This document shows, piece after piece, positions 1-7,325 of a stretch of DNA of 9,713 nt (positions are counted from its first letter, which is position 1; the number at the start of each line of letters is the position of its first letter). This DNA comes from Prevotellaceae bacterium (GTDB lineage Bacteria > Bacteroidota > Bacteroidia > Bacteroidales > Bacteroidaceae): NCBI GenBank assembly GCA_031262265.1, contig JAISIB010000120.1:1-9713 (forward strand), read 5' to 3'. The notes under the pieces are model-generated. The model saw only the letters and a list, made by a program, of their open reading frames with translations. It was not told the DNA's origin and ran no database searches. Both the position numbers and the translations under genes were made by a program.

Positions 1-1597
1 ATTGGCGTTTAGTTCAGCTACGCACGACATTGCCGCCGATGGCTTTTATATGCTCGGATTTGACACCAATCAGCAAGCCATGTACGTCGGTATTCGCAGT
101 ACGTTCTATCGGGTGGCAACCATCATGGGGCAAGGTGTTCTTATCATTTTGGCCGGTTTCATCGAGACACTGTCCGGTGCAGACCCGCTACATGTGAACG
201 TAGAAGCATCACCTAAGTACGATCAATTAGCGGCTTTGATAATTCCAGATGATACGAGGAAAATAGCACAAGATACTGAGAAAATTCAGCAAGAAACGGG
301 CGCATTGCACTTTGTCTTGCACAATGATGTCATTCGCATGGGTGTGCACGACGCCGACAAGGACAGTGTACAGACATTCGTGAATCAAATCATTGCGATA
401 AACGAAGCCAATGGGTTTATTGCATCAACTACGGATCCGGCGTCGGCAGCAGCGGATACCGGCTGGTGGGAAGCGCATGTTTCCCAACCTTGGTCTGAGT
501 ACGTTTCACAACCCTTTGGCGAATGGATACGTCATACGTTTGGTGAACAACGCGAGTCTGTCACGAATACGAATCGCGTAGGCAACGTAGCCGTAGCTGC
601 GGTCACTCTTTCGCAGTCGCCCGCAGAAGGAAAAGAGATGGTATTGAATTTATCGTTGGATAAGGGTGACAAAAGTATTGCGCTCATTCACGGCGACCGC
701 CTTGTTTTTACGGCAGAGAACTGGAATCGTCCCGCGTATCTCGTTTTTCAGGCCGATCCGAAACTATCTTCCGATACGGACGTTACTTACAAAGGACTTT
801 CAGGGAATATCCCGTTCGCATGGTCAATTACTTTCTTTGTGTTGGCCGGCTTATTTATTTGCGTGAGCTTTTATCATCGTTTCATTTTGCCGCGGCCGGA
901 ATCGGATAAGCCCCACGATCATTTGACGGCGCGTACGATTGTTTCCGAGTTCGGAGCTACCTTTGTGTCGTTCTTCCGTAAACCGCAGATAGGTGCGGCT
1001 TTGTTCTTTATGCTGACGTTCCGCTTTTCCGAAGCACAATTGCTGAAACTCATCAATCCTTTCCTGCTTGACGGCAGAGAAATAGGAGGTCTCGGTCTAA
1101 CTACCGGAGAAGTCGGACTGGTGTACGGTACGATCGGTATCGCCGGGTTAACTATCGGTGGTATCATCGGTGGTATGGTGGCTGCCAAAGGCGGATTGAA
1201 GAAGTGGCTTTGGCCTATGACGCTTAGCTTACTATTAACGATTGCTACCTTCCTATACTTAAGTTACACACAAACGGACAATCTTTGGATAATCAACTTG
1301 TGCGTTTTCGTAGAACAGTTCGGTTATGGATTTGGTTTTACTGCTTATATGCTTTACCTCATGTATTTTTCGGAGGGCGAACAGAAAACGGCTCATTATG
1401 CTATATGTACCGGTTTTATGGCATTGGGAATGATGATTCCGGGAATGTTCGCAGGTTGGCTGCAAGAGTTGCTTGGCTACAACCACTTCTTTATTTGGGT
1501 AATGATATGCAGTATTGTTCCGATAATTGCCGTATCTTTGTTGAAAATCGACCCTAATTACGGGAAAGCTCAATTGAAGAAAAATAAGGAGGAGTGA
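1..1597 (+). CDS. ampG: AmpG-like MFS muropeptide permease with large extracytoplasmic insert (5' partial)
   Basis: Inner-membrane permease of the major facilitator superfamily, AmpG-like branch, which imports peptidoglycan fragments such as anhydro-muropeptides into the cytoplasm. The reading frame is open from the left edge, so the start and TM1-3 lie outside; the TTG at 2 is an internal Leu, not a start. Numbering from that Leu, the visible part begins in TM4 with SATHDIAADGF (residues 5-15), the counterpart of the AmpG S-A-S/T-Q/H-D-I motif. TM5 is about 30-57 and TM6 about 270-292. Five or six further hydrophobic segments lie at about 330-525, followed by a basic, charged tail (KAQLKKNKEE). 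Between TM5 and TM6 is an insert of about 200 residues, where E. coli AmpG has only a short periplasmic loop. The frame is intact throughout. It ends 2 bases before the next gene, and the whole downstream cluster concerns MurNAc use, which supports a muropeptide substrate. The exact substrate is inferred; an ordinary sugar or siderophore MFS is less likely. Confidence 0.85.
   Translation, partial: LAFSSATHDIAADGFYMLGFDTNQQAMYVGIRSTFYRVATIMGQGVLIILAGFIETLSGADPLHVNVEASPKYDQLAALIIPDDTRKIAQDTEKIQQETGALHFVLHNDVIRMGVHDADKDSVQTFVNQIIAINEANGFIASTTDPASAAADTGWWEAHVSQPWSEYVSQPFGEWIRHTFGEQRESVTNTNRVGNVAVAAVTLSQSPAEGKEMVLNLSLDKGDKSIALIHGDRLVFTAENWNRPAYLVFQADPKLSSDTDVTYKGLSGNIPFAWSITFFVLAGLFICVSFYHRFILPRPESDKPHDHLTARTIVSEFGATFVSFFRKPQIGAALFFMLTFRFSEAQLLKLINPFLLDGREIGGLGLTTGEVGLVYGTIGIAGLTIGGIIGGMVAAKGGLKKWLWPMTLSLLLTIATFLYLSYTQTDNLWIINLCVFVEQFGYGFGFTAYMLYLMYFSEGEQKTAHYAICTGFMALGMMIPGMFAGWLQELLGYNHFFIWVMICSIVPIIAVSLLKIDPNYGKAQLKKNKEE
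176..805 (+). other. Extracytoplasmic insert domain within the AmpG-like permease
   Basis: Encodes about residues 59-268 of the visible permease, between TM5 and TM6, and by AmpG topology faces the periplasm. It is hydrophilic, with no convincing membrane segment. The first part (about 66-140) looks like a small mixed alpha/beta domain. A Trp-rich linker with two similar octads follows (160-175). The last part (about 195-255) has alternating beta-strand character and the motif FTAENWNRP (N240-W241-N242). This resembles the 'LTFTxxNWNxPQ' signature of Calx-beta and related beta-sandwich repeats in bacterial surface proteins. The domain likeness is by eye; its function is unknown. Confidence 0.6.
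479..526 (+). repeat. Tandem pair of 8-codon repeats in the permease insert
   Basis: Two adjacent 24-base units encode VSQPWSEY and VSQPFGEW (visible residues 160-167 and 168-175). The peptides share V-S-Q-P-aromatic-x-E-aromatic. The DNA has diverged at several positions, so this is an old duplication or convergent spacing rather than a recent slippage product. Confidence 0.6.
1587..1594 (+). promoter_or_regulatory. Strong Shine-Dalgarno site that decides the oxidoreductase start
   Basis: AGGAGGAG-type purine run (AAGGAGGAG at about 1586-1594) inside the end of the permease gene, a few bases before ATG 1600. It selects ATG 1600 over the in-frame GTG 1594, which overlaps the purine run itself. 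It is the only strong site of this kind seen before any gene in the window; the other starts have AT-rich or coupled leaders. Confidence 0.7.
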
Positions 1598-1599
1598 AC

Positions 1600-4476
1600 A
1601 TGGCTCAATCAACGAACGTTGAACAGTTTCTGTCCACGATTAGAGAATTTATCCCAAGTGATAGAATCTATACGGACGAGCTAAGGAGACTTGCGTGGGG
1701 TACGGATGCCGGTTTTTACCGGCTGATCCCTCAGTTGGTCGTTCGTTCGATAGACGAAGAAGAAGTATCGCGCCTGCTTGAAATGGCTGATGCTTTCCGC
1801 GTGTCCGTGACGTTTCGCGCAGCAGGTACCAGCTTATCAGGACAAGCGATCACCGATTCGGTAATGATTGTGGCGGGCAAACATTGGGAGCGGTACTGGA
1901 TCGCACCGGATGCCAAAAGTATCACTCTTCAACCGGGTATTATCGGCGCAAGGGTAAATGAGATATTAAAACCGTACGGACGTAAATTCAGCCCTGACCC
2001 CGCTTCCATAAATAGTGCCATGGTGGGTGGTATCGTGATAAATAATTCATCCGGCATGAATTGCGGTACACACGCCAACAGCGATAAAGAGCTACTCTCC
2101 GCACGTATTGTACTGGCCGACGGAACATTGTTGGATACCGGAAGCGCGGATAGTCGCAACGAATTTATGCAAACGCACCCGGAACTGATAAAAGGGATTT
2201 GCGAACTGCGCGAGCGTATTTGCGGCGATGAGAAATTGGTAAAGCGTATTCGTTATAAATATTCCATCAAGAACGTAACGGGACTAAATATGTTGCCTTT
2301 TGTCCGTTTCGACGATCCCTTTGACATTATTACCCATCTGATGGTCGGATCGGAAGGTACGCTCGCGTTTTTGTCGGAGGTAACGATGAAAACGGAGTAT
2401 GATTATCCTTATCACGCCAGTGCGATGATCTATTTCGACGATATTCGCGAAGCCTGCCGCGCGGTGGTTGCCATGAAGAAGCTTGTCAATGAGGGCGACT
2501 GGATAGTAAAAGGAGCCGAACTGCTTGATCATAAATCACTGGAATCAGTGGATGACCGGACAGGAAGAGATTTGACGGCAGTGCTTACCGAAGTGATGGG
2601 AGCTAGCCGCGAAGAATTGCAAACATACATAGAAACCGTCACGAGCGCGATGAAAGCGTTCAAAACTTACATTCCTGTTCGCTTTACCGAAGACCCTTCC
2701 GAATACGGCAAGTATTGGGCGATGCGCTCAGGTATATTCCCGTCGGTAGGAGCTATGCGCCAACTCGGCACAACGACACTCATCGAAGACGTAGCCTTTC
2801 ACATCGACGTATTACCCGAAGCGACAGCAGATTTGCAAGCATTGATGGTGAAACACGGATACGATGATGCGTGCATTTACGGGCATGCGCTGGAAGGGAA
2901 CTACCACTTTATTATCAATCAGTCATTCTCTTCCGACGATGAGGTGAAACGCTATGAAAATATGATGCGTGACGTGGTGAAATTAGTCGTAGAGAAATAT
3001 GACGGTTCATTGAAAGCCGAGCACGGGACAGGCCGAAATATGGCTCCGTTCGTATCTTATGAATGGGGCGAAAAGATTTATGGGCTGATGAAGGAAGTAA
3101 AAGCATTGTTTGATCCCTACAATTTGCTCAATCCGGGCGTGATCTTCAATGAAGACCCACAGTGCTTTTTGAAACACTTTAAGCCGTTACCGTTGACCAA
3201 TCCGCAAGTAGACAAATGTATAGAGTGCGGATTCTGCGAAATAAACTGCCTGACATGCGGATTCGCCTTGTCTTCACGCCAGCGTATCGTTACGCAACGA
3301 GAAATCACCCGCCTACAAGAAATCGGTGAAGATTCCGAGCGATTAGATGCCTTGCGCAAACAATATACCTATTGGGGCAATCAAACTTGTGCCGGCGACG
3401 GATTATGCTCCACGTCGTGCCCGATGAAGATAAATACGGGGATACTAACTCATGCGCTACGCGCCGAATCCTTACCGCATAATAGCAGCGGATACAAAGC
3501 CGGCGCGTGGACGGCCAAACATTTTGTCGGTATCAAACGCGGATTGCGATTGGTTCTGACTATGGCAGACGCCGCGCATACGGTCTTAGGGACACCGGCT
3601 ATGACAGTTATCACCAAAGGAATGCATCAAATGGGAATTCCCTTATGGACTGCCTCCATGCCGAAGCCTTATCGTGTGAACAAGGTGCGTTTGTTAGCTT
3701 CATATCATACCGAGAAAAAACAAAAAGATACGGCGAAAGAAACAGAACAAAGCCGGAAAGTAGTCTATTTTCCGAGCTGCATCAACCAAACGATGGGCCT
3801 GGCCAAACATTCACCGGTAGAAATGCCGTTAGTCAACAAGATGGTTTCGCTTTTGCACAAGGGTGGGTACGAAGTGATATTTCCCGATGGAATGGAGAAA
3901 CTTTGTTGTGGAACTATCTGGGAGAGTAAAGGAATGCCCGACGTAGCCTATAAGAAAGCCAAAGAATTGGAAGACGCTTTGTGGGTAGCCAGCGAAGAGG
4001 GCAAATATCCGGTCTTGTGCGATCAAAGCCCGTGCCTGCATCGAATGCGTGAGACCATCAAAAAGATGAAGCTCTACGAACCGGCAGAGTTTATCTCGGT
4101 ATTTTTGGCAGACCGGTTGGTGTTCGAACCGACGGATACGCCGGTAGCGGTGCATGTCACGTGCTCCATGCGCCTTATGGGTTTGGCCGATACAATCGTG
4201 GATTTGGCCAAACGTTGCTCGAAACATGTACTCGTGCCCGAAGAAGTCGGCTGTTGCGGCTTCGCGGGTGACAGAGGATTCTTGCATCCCGAAGTCAATG
4301 CCTATGCACTGCGCAAATTGCGCCCCCAAATAGAAGCCGAAAACATACAAATAGGATATTCCAATAGCCGTACTTGCGAGATCGGACTGGCTACCAATAG
4401 CGGCATACCGTATGTTTCCATCGCTTACTTAGTAGATAGTTGTACCAAACCCTTTTCAAATATTCAAAAACCATGA
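1600..4476 (+). CDS. FAD-binding / Fe-S / CCG-domain oxidoreductase, probable D-lactate dehydrogenase (GlcD-YdiJ type)
   Basis: A single chain of 958 residues combining the parts of a flavin and Fe-S 2-hydroxyacid dehydrogenase. The N-terminal PCMH-type FAD-binding domain is about 15-225, with RAAGTSLSGQ at 73-82 and a VGGIVINNSSG stretch near 145. The FAD-linked oxidase C-terminal domain is about 255-520, with GHALEGNYH at 428-436 (metal/substrate histidines) and EHGTG at 474-478. A ferredoxin-like module has Cys 540, 543, 546, 550 (plus 553), and a second cluster Cys 597, 603, 607. Two CCG (heterodisulfide-reductase-like) domains follow, with C769-C770-G and C885-C886-G. The layout and length match the YdiJ-type family (E. 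coli YdiJ about 1018 aa), whose members oxidise D-lactate, D-2-hydroxyglutarate or related acids and pass electrons on at the membrane face. MurQ downstream releases D-lactate, so that is the favoured substrate; this is inferred from context. The first cluster lacks the usual Pro after its fourth Cys (Leu instead). The stop overlaps the murT start by ATGA. Confidence 0.85.
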   Translation: MAQSTNVEQFLSTIREFIPSDRIYTDELRRLAWGTDAGFYRLIPQLVVRSIDEEEVSRLLEMADAFRVSVTFRAAGTSLSGQAITDSVMIVAGKHWERYWIAPDAKSITLQPGIIGARVNEILKPYGRKFSPDPASINSAMVGGIVINNSSGMNCGTHANSDKELLSARIVLADGTLLDTGSADSRNEFMQTHPELIKGICELRERICGDEKLVKRIRYKYSIKNVTGLNMLPFVRFDDPFDIITHLMVGSEGTLAFLSEVTMKTEYDYPYHASAMIYFDDIREACRAVVAMKKLVNEGDWIVKGAELLDHKSLESVDDRTGRDLTAVLTEVMGASREELQTYIETVTSAMKAFKTYIPVRFTEDPSEYGKYWAMRSGIFPSVGAMRQLGTTTLIEDVAFHIDVLPEATADLQALMVKHGYDDACIYGHALEGNYHFIINQSFSSDDEVKRYENMMRDVVKLVVEKYDGSLKAEHGTGRNMAPFVSYEWGEKIYGLMKEVKALFDPYNLLNPGVIFNEDPQCFLKHFKPLPLTNPQVDKCIECGFCEINCLTCGFALSSRQRIVTQREITRLQEIGEDSERLDALRKQYTYWGNQTCAGDGLCSTSCPMKINTGILTHALRAESLPHNSSGYKAGAWTAKHFVGIKRGLRLVLTMADAAHTVLGTPAMTVITKGMHQMGIPLWTASMPKPYRVNKVRLLASYHTEKKQKDTAKETEQSRKVVYFPSCINQTMGLAKHSPVEMPLVNKMVSLLHKGGYEVIFPDGMEKLCCGTIWESKGMPDVAYKKAKELEDALWVASEEGKYPVLCDQSPCLHRMRETIKKMKLYEPAEFISVFLADRLVFEPTDTPVAVHVTCSMRLMGLADTIVDLAKRCSKHVLVPEEVGCCGFAGDRGFLHPEVNAYALRKLRPQIEAENIQIGYSNSRTCEIGLATNSGIPYVSIAYLVDSCTKPFSNIQKP

Positions 4477-5648
4477 CATCAACCGTTCGTACTCCGAAAC
4501 AGCGCCTTGTTGCGCTTGATATCCTGCGCGGAATCACTATTGCAGGTATGTTGCTCGTTAATAATCCCGGTTCGTGGAGTTATGTGTATGCTCCGCTCGG
4601 ACATGCTTCGTGGAACGGACTGACTCCGACAGATTTGGTCTTTCCTTTTTTTATGTTTATTATGGGCATCTCTACATATATCTCGTTGAGAAAATACAAT
4701 TTCGAGTTCACGAGGCACACGGCATGGAAAGTGGTGCGTCGCGCCGTGTTGATTTATCTCATAGGTCTGGTGCTGGCGTGGATTTCACTATCGTTCCGCA
4801 CGTGGTTCGCTACGGCAAACGACGGACTCTCGTTCGGTAGTCATCTATGGACGGCACTTACCAATTTTGAGAACATACGTTTGTTGGGCGTCTTCCCTCG
4901 ATTGGGTATTAGCTACGGTTTTGCGGCATTGATCGGACTATTGATGAATCACAAACATATACCCTACTTGATCGCAGGAACTTTGATAGGTTATTTAGTC
5001 CTGCTGTTGGTTGGTCGCGGATTCGAGTATAATGAAACAAATATCCTGTCGGTTGTCGATCGCGCCGTTCTTGGTGTGAATCACATGTACAAAGACAACG
5101 GTATCGACCCCGAAGGTTTACTTAGCACCATTCCTGCGATTGCGCACGTACTGATCGGATTCTGTTTCGGACGCATCTTGTTGGACAAGGATAAGGACAT
5201 AACCGCAAAGATGATGGCCTTGTTTCGCATCGGCGCGGTGATTATGTTCGCAGGCTTCCTGCTAAGCTACGGTTGCCCTATCAATAAGAAAGTATGGTCG
5301 CCGTCTTTTGTACTGGTGACGTGCGGTATGGCGTCTTTGCTGTTGTCGTTGCTAATATGGGTGATTGATGTCAAGGGTTACAAGAAGCAGTTTCGTTTTT
5401 TTGAGGCTTATGGCGTGAACCCGCTCTTTAATTATACGTTGGGAACGTTACTTTCTATTTTATTAAGCTACATTCGTGTGCCGATCGGAGACAAAATTGT
5501 TAGTCTGCACGGCGTTATTTATAACTACGGACTACACTCTTGGTTGGGCGATTACCCGTCGTCGTTGGCATACGCCCTCTTGTTTGTCGTAGTGGTTTGG
5601 TTGTGCGGATATGGACTATACAAAAGAAATATATACATAAAGATATGA
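4473..5648 (+). CDS. murT: MurT, inner-membrane MurNAc transporter of the HGSNAT/DUF5009 family
   Basis: Polytopic membrane protein of 391 residues, with roughly ten hydrophobic segments. It opens with the family signature RLVALDILRG (11-20), a first membrane helix containing MLLVNNPGSW, then GHASWNG (H44) and TPTDLVFPFF (D54). These are typical of the acyltransferase-like family that includes human heparan-alpha-glucosaminide N-acetyltransferase. In Tannerella forsythia the member of this family next to murK and murQ was reported to act as the MurNAc transporter, which is the basis of the name here. The start is ATG 4473, in an ATGA overlap with the preceding gene; an in-frame TTG at 4440 lies inside that gene and gives an unlikely hydrophilic extension. 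The murK gene follows with another ATGA overlap. The His at the position of the catalytic residue in the acetyltransferases is kept, so acetyl transfer remains possible. Confidence 0.82.
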   Translation: MTSTVRTPKQRLVALDILRGITIAGMLLVNNPGSWSYVYAPLGHASWNGLTPTDLVFPFFMFIMGISTYISLRKYNFEFTRHTAWKVVRRAVLIYLIGLVLAWISLSFRTWFATANDGLSFGSHLWTALTNFENIRLLGVFPRLGISYGFAALIGLLMNHKHIPYLIAGTLIGYLVLLLVGRGFEYNETNILSVVDRAVLGVNHMYKDNGIDPEGLLSTIPAIAHVLIGFCFGRILLDKDKDITAKMMALFRIGAVIMFAGFLLSYGCPINKKVWSPSFVLVTCGMASLLLSLLIWVIDVKGYKKQFRFFEAYGVNPLFNYTLGTLLSILLSYIRVPIGDKIVSLHGVIYNYGLHSWLGDYPSSLAYALLFVVVVWLCGYGLYKRNIYIKI

Positions 5649-6481
5649 TGATTTTAATAGCAGACAGTGGTTCGACCAAAACCGATTGGTGTGTGGTCGA
5701 AGACGGAAAATTACTTCGGCAAGTTTATACGAAAGGAATGAATCCTTTCTTTCAGTCTAAGGAAGAGATGGGCGAATTGATACGCCATTCGTTATTGAAC
5801 AGAATGGATAGCAAACAGTTCGATGAAGTTCACTTCTACGGCGCCGGATGTATCCCCGAGAAAATACCTATTTTACAAGATGTACTAAATACGTGTCTGG
5901 AAGTAAGCGGTACGGTAGAAGTTGCTTCGGATATGTTGGGTGCGGCGCGCGGCTTGTGCGGTCGCGAAGCCGGAATCGTATGTATTTTGGGCACCGGCTC
6001 CAATTCTTGCTTCTATGACGGAGAAAAGATTGCGGCCAACGTCTCTCCGCTCGGTTTCATTCTGGGCGACGAAGGTAGCGGAGCCGTATTGGGCAAGATC
6101 ATGGTGGCCAATATTTTGAAGAATCAGACTTCTGCCCGTTTGAAAGAGAAGTTTCTCACGCAATACAATTTGACGCAAGCAGAGATTATAGAGCGCGTGT
6201 ATCGAGGTTCTTTCCCCAATCGTTTTCTGGCGAGCACGTCACTTTTTGTTGCGCAGAACATAGAAGAACCTGAGATGCACGATTTGGCATTCAACGCGTT
6301 TAAATCTTTCTTCGAGCGCAATGTGAAGCAATACGACTATCAGCACCACCAAGCGAACCTGATGGGTTCGATAGCATTCTATTATAAGGCGGTTATTCGC
6401 GAAGCGGCTGCGCACTGCGGTATCGAAGTGGGAGCGATCGTACAAAGTCCGATGAGCGGGCTAATTAAATATCATTCTTAA
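5645..6481 (+). CDS. murK: MurK, N-acetylmuramic acid / GlcNAc kinase (BadF/BadG ATPase family)
   Basis: Cytoplasmic sugar kinase of 278 residues in the ASKHA fold, expected to convert MurNAc (and often GlcNAc) to the 6-phosphate with ATP. Phosphate-1 loop ADSGSTKTDW is at 6-15; the YGAGC connecting motif is at 65-69; ASDMLGAARG contains D96, the likely catalytic base; phosphate-2 loop LGTGSNS is at 115-121; GFILGDEGSG follows; and the GSIAFYY adenosine motif is near 240. The length is usual for Bacteroidota kinases of this group. The start is ATG 5645, overlapping the murT stop as ATGA. A second ATG directly follows at 5648, and the choice changes one residue only. Position between murT and murQ is the main reason to prefer MurNAc over plain GlcNAc kinase. 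Confidence 0.88.
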   Translation: MMILIADSGSTKTDWCVVEDGKLLRQVYTKGMNPFFQSKEEMGELIRHSLLNRMDSKQFDEVHFYGAGCIPEKIPILQDVLNTCLEVSGTVEVASDMLGAARGLCGREAGIVCILGTGSNSCFYDGEKIAANVSPLGFILGDEGSGAVLGKIMVANILKNQTSARLKEKFLTQYNLTQAEIIERVYRGSFPNRFLASTSLFVAQNIEEPEMHDLAFNAFKSFFERNVKQYDYQHHQANLMGSIAFYYKAVIREAAAHCGIEVGAIVQSPMSGLIKYHS

Positions 6482-6497
6482 ACGGTTTCAAACGACA

Positions 6498-7316
6498 ATG
6501 GCATTCATTAAAATTAGCGAGCAGCCCTCGCTTTACAACGATTTAGAAAAGAAATCTATTCACGAGCTACTGACAGATATTAATACGGAAGATAAAAAGG
6601 TGGCGTTGGCCGTCGAAAAAGCGATTCCGCAAATAGAGAAATTGGTAGAACAAATAGTCCCGCGCATGAAACAAGGCGGCCGTATCTTTTATATGGGTGC
6701 CGGAACGAGCGGACGATTGGGCGTACTGGACGCATCCGAGATTCCGCCGACGTTCGGCATGCCGCCGACGCTGGTAATCGGGTTGATAGCGGGCGGCGAT
6801 ACCGCGCTGCGCAATCCGGTGGAGAAGGCTGAGGATAATACCGAACGCGGATGGGAAGAGTTGCAAGCGCATCACATCAATACGAAGGATACCGTGATCG
6901 GTATCGCGGCTTCGGGCACCACTCCCTACGTGATCGGCGCACTGCACGAAGCCAGAGCACACGGTATCTTGACTGGCTGCATCACCAGCAATCCTGATTC
7001 GCCAATGGCAGCTGAGGCGGACTGCCCCGTAGAAATGATCGTAGGACCGGAATATGTAACGGGAAGTTCGCGCATGAAGTCGGGTACGGGACAGAAAATG
7101 ATTCTGAATATGATAACGACGTCCGTAATGATACAACTCGGCCGCGTAAAAGGAAATAAAATGGTCAATATGCAGCTCAGCAACCAGAAATTGGTAGACA
7201 GAGGGACGCGAATGATCATCGAAGAACTAGGGCTTGCGTACGACCAAGCCAACGCGTTGCTTTTACTACACGGCTCGGTGAAGAAAGCCGTGGACGCATA
7301 TAGAGAACAGCAATAA
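6498..7316 (+). CDS. murQ: MurQ, N-acetylmuramic acid 6-phosphate etherase
   Basis: Cleaves the lactyl ether of MurNAc-6-phosphate to give GlcNAc-6-phosphate and D-lactate in the cytoplasm. The 272-residue protein is a single SIS-domain enzyme. The phosphate-binding GAGTSGRLGVLDASE runs 67-81 and ends in E81, which aligns with catalytic E83 of E. coli MurQ. E112 in VEKAEDN lies 31 residues further, the same spacing as E83 to E114. AASGTTPY around S139 and GSSRMKSGTGQK (189-200) are further family signatures. It is somewhat shorter than E. coli MurQ (298 aa), mainly at the ends. It starts 16 bases after murK with no clear Shine-Dalgarno site. The identification is firm. Confidence 0.96.
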   Translation: MAFIKISEQPSLYNDLEKKSIHELLTDINTEDKKVALAVEKAIPQIEKLVEQIVPRMKQGGRIFYMGAGTSGRLGVLDASEIPPTFGMPPTLVIGLIAGGDTALRNPVEKAEDNTERGWEELQAHHINTKDTVIGIAASGTTPYVIGALHEARAHGILTGCITSNPDSPMAAEADCPVEMIVGPEYVTGSSRMKSGTGQKMILNMITTSVMIQLGRVKGNKMVNMQLSNQKLVDRGTRMIIEELGLAYDQANALLLLHGSVKKAVDAYREQQ

Positions 7317-7325
7317 ACAAATCAC

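Noticed and set aside
2..4. TTG at the left edge as the start of the permease
   Set aside because: A start here would begin inside TM4 of an MFS protein; the gene is simply cut by the window.
1594..1596. GTG as start of the oxidoreductase
   Set aside because: It overlaps the Shine-Dalgarno purines, while ATG 1600 has proper spacing.
3829..4350. Minus-strand open frame (173 codons) opposite the CCG domains
   Set aside because: No signal, domain or start context; opposite conserved cysteine motifs of the oxidoreductase.
4440..4472. TTG 4440 as start of murT
   Set aside because: It would lie well inside the oxidoreductase and add a short extension without family likeness; ATG 4473 forms a typical ATGA junction.
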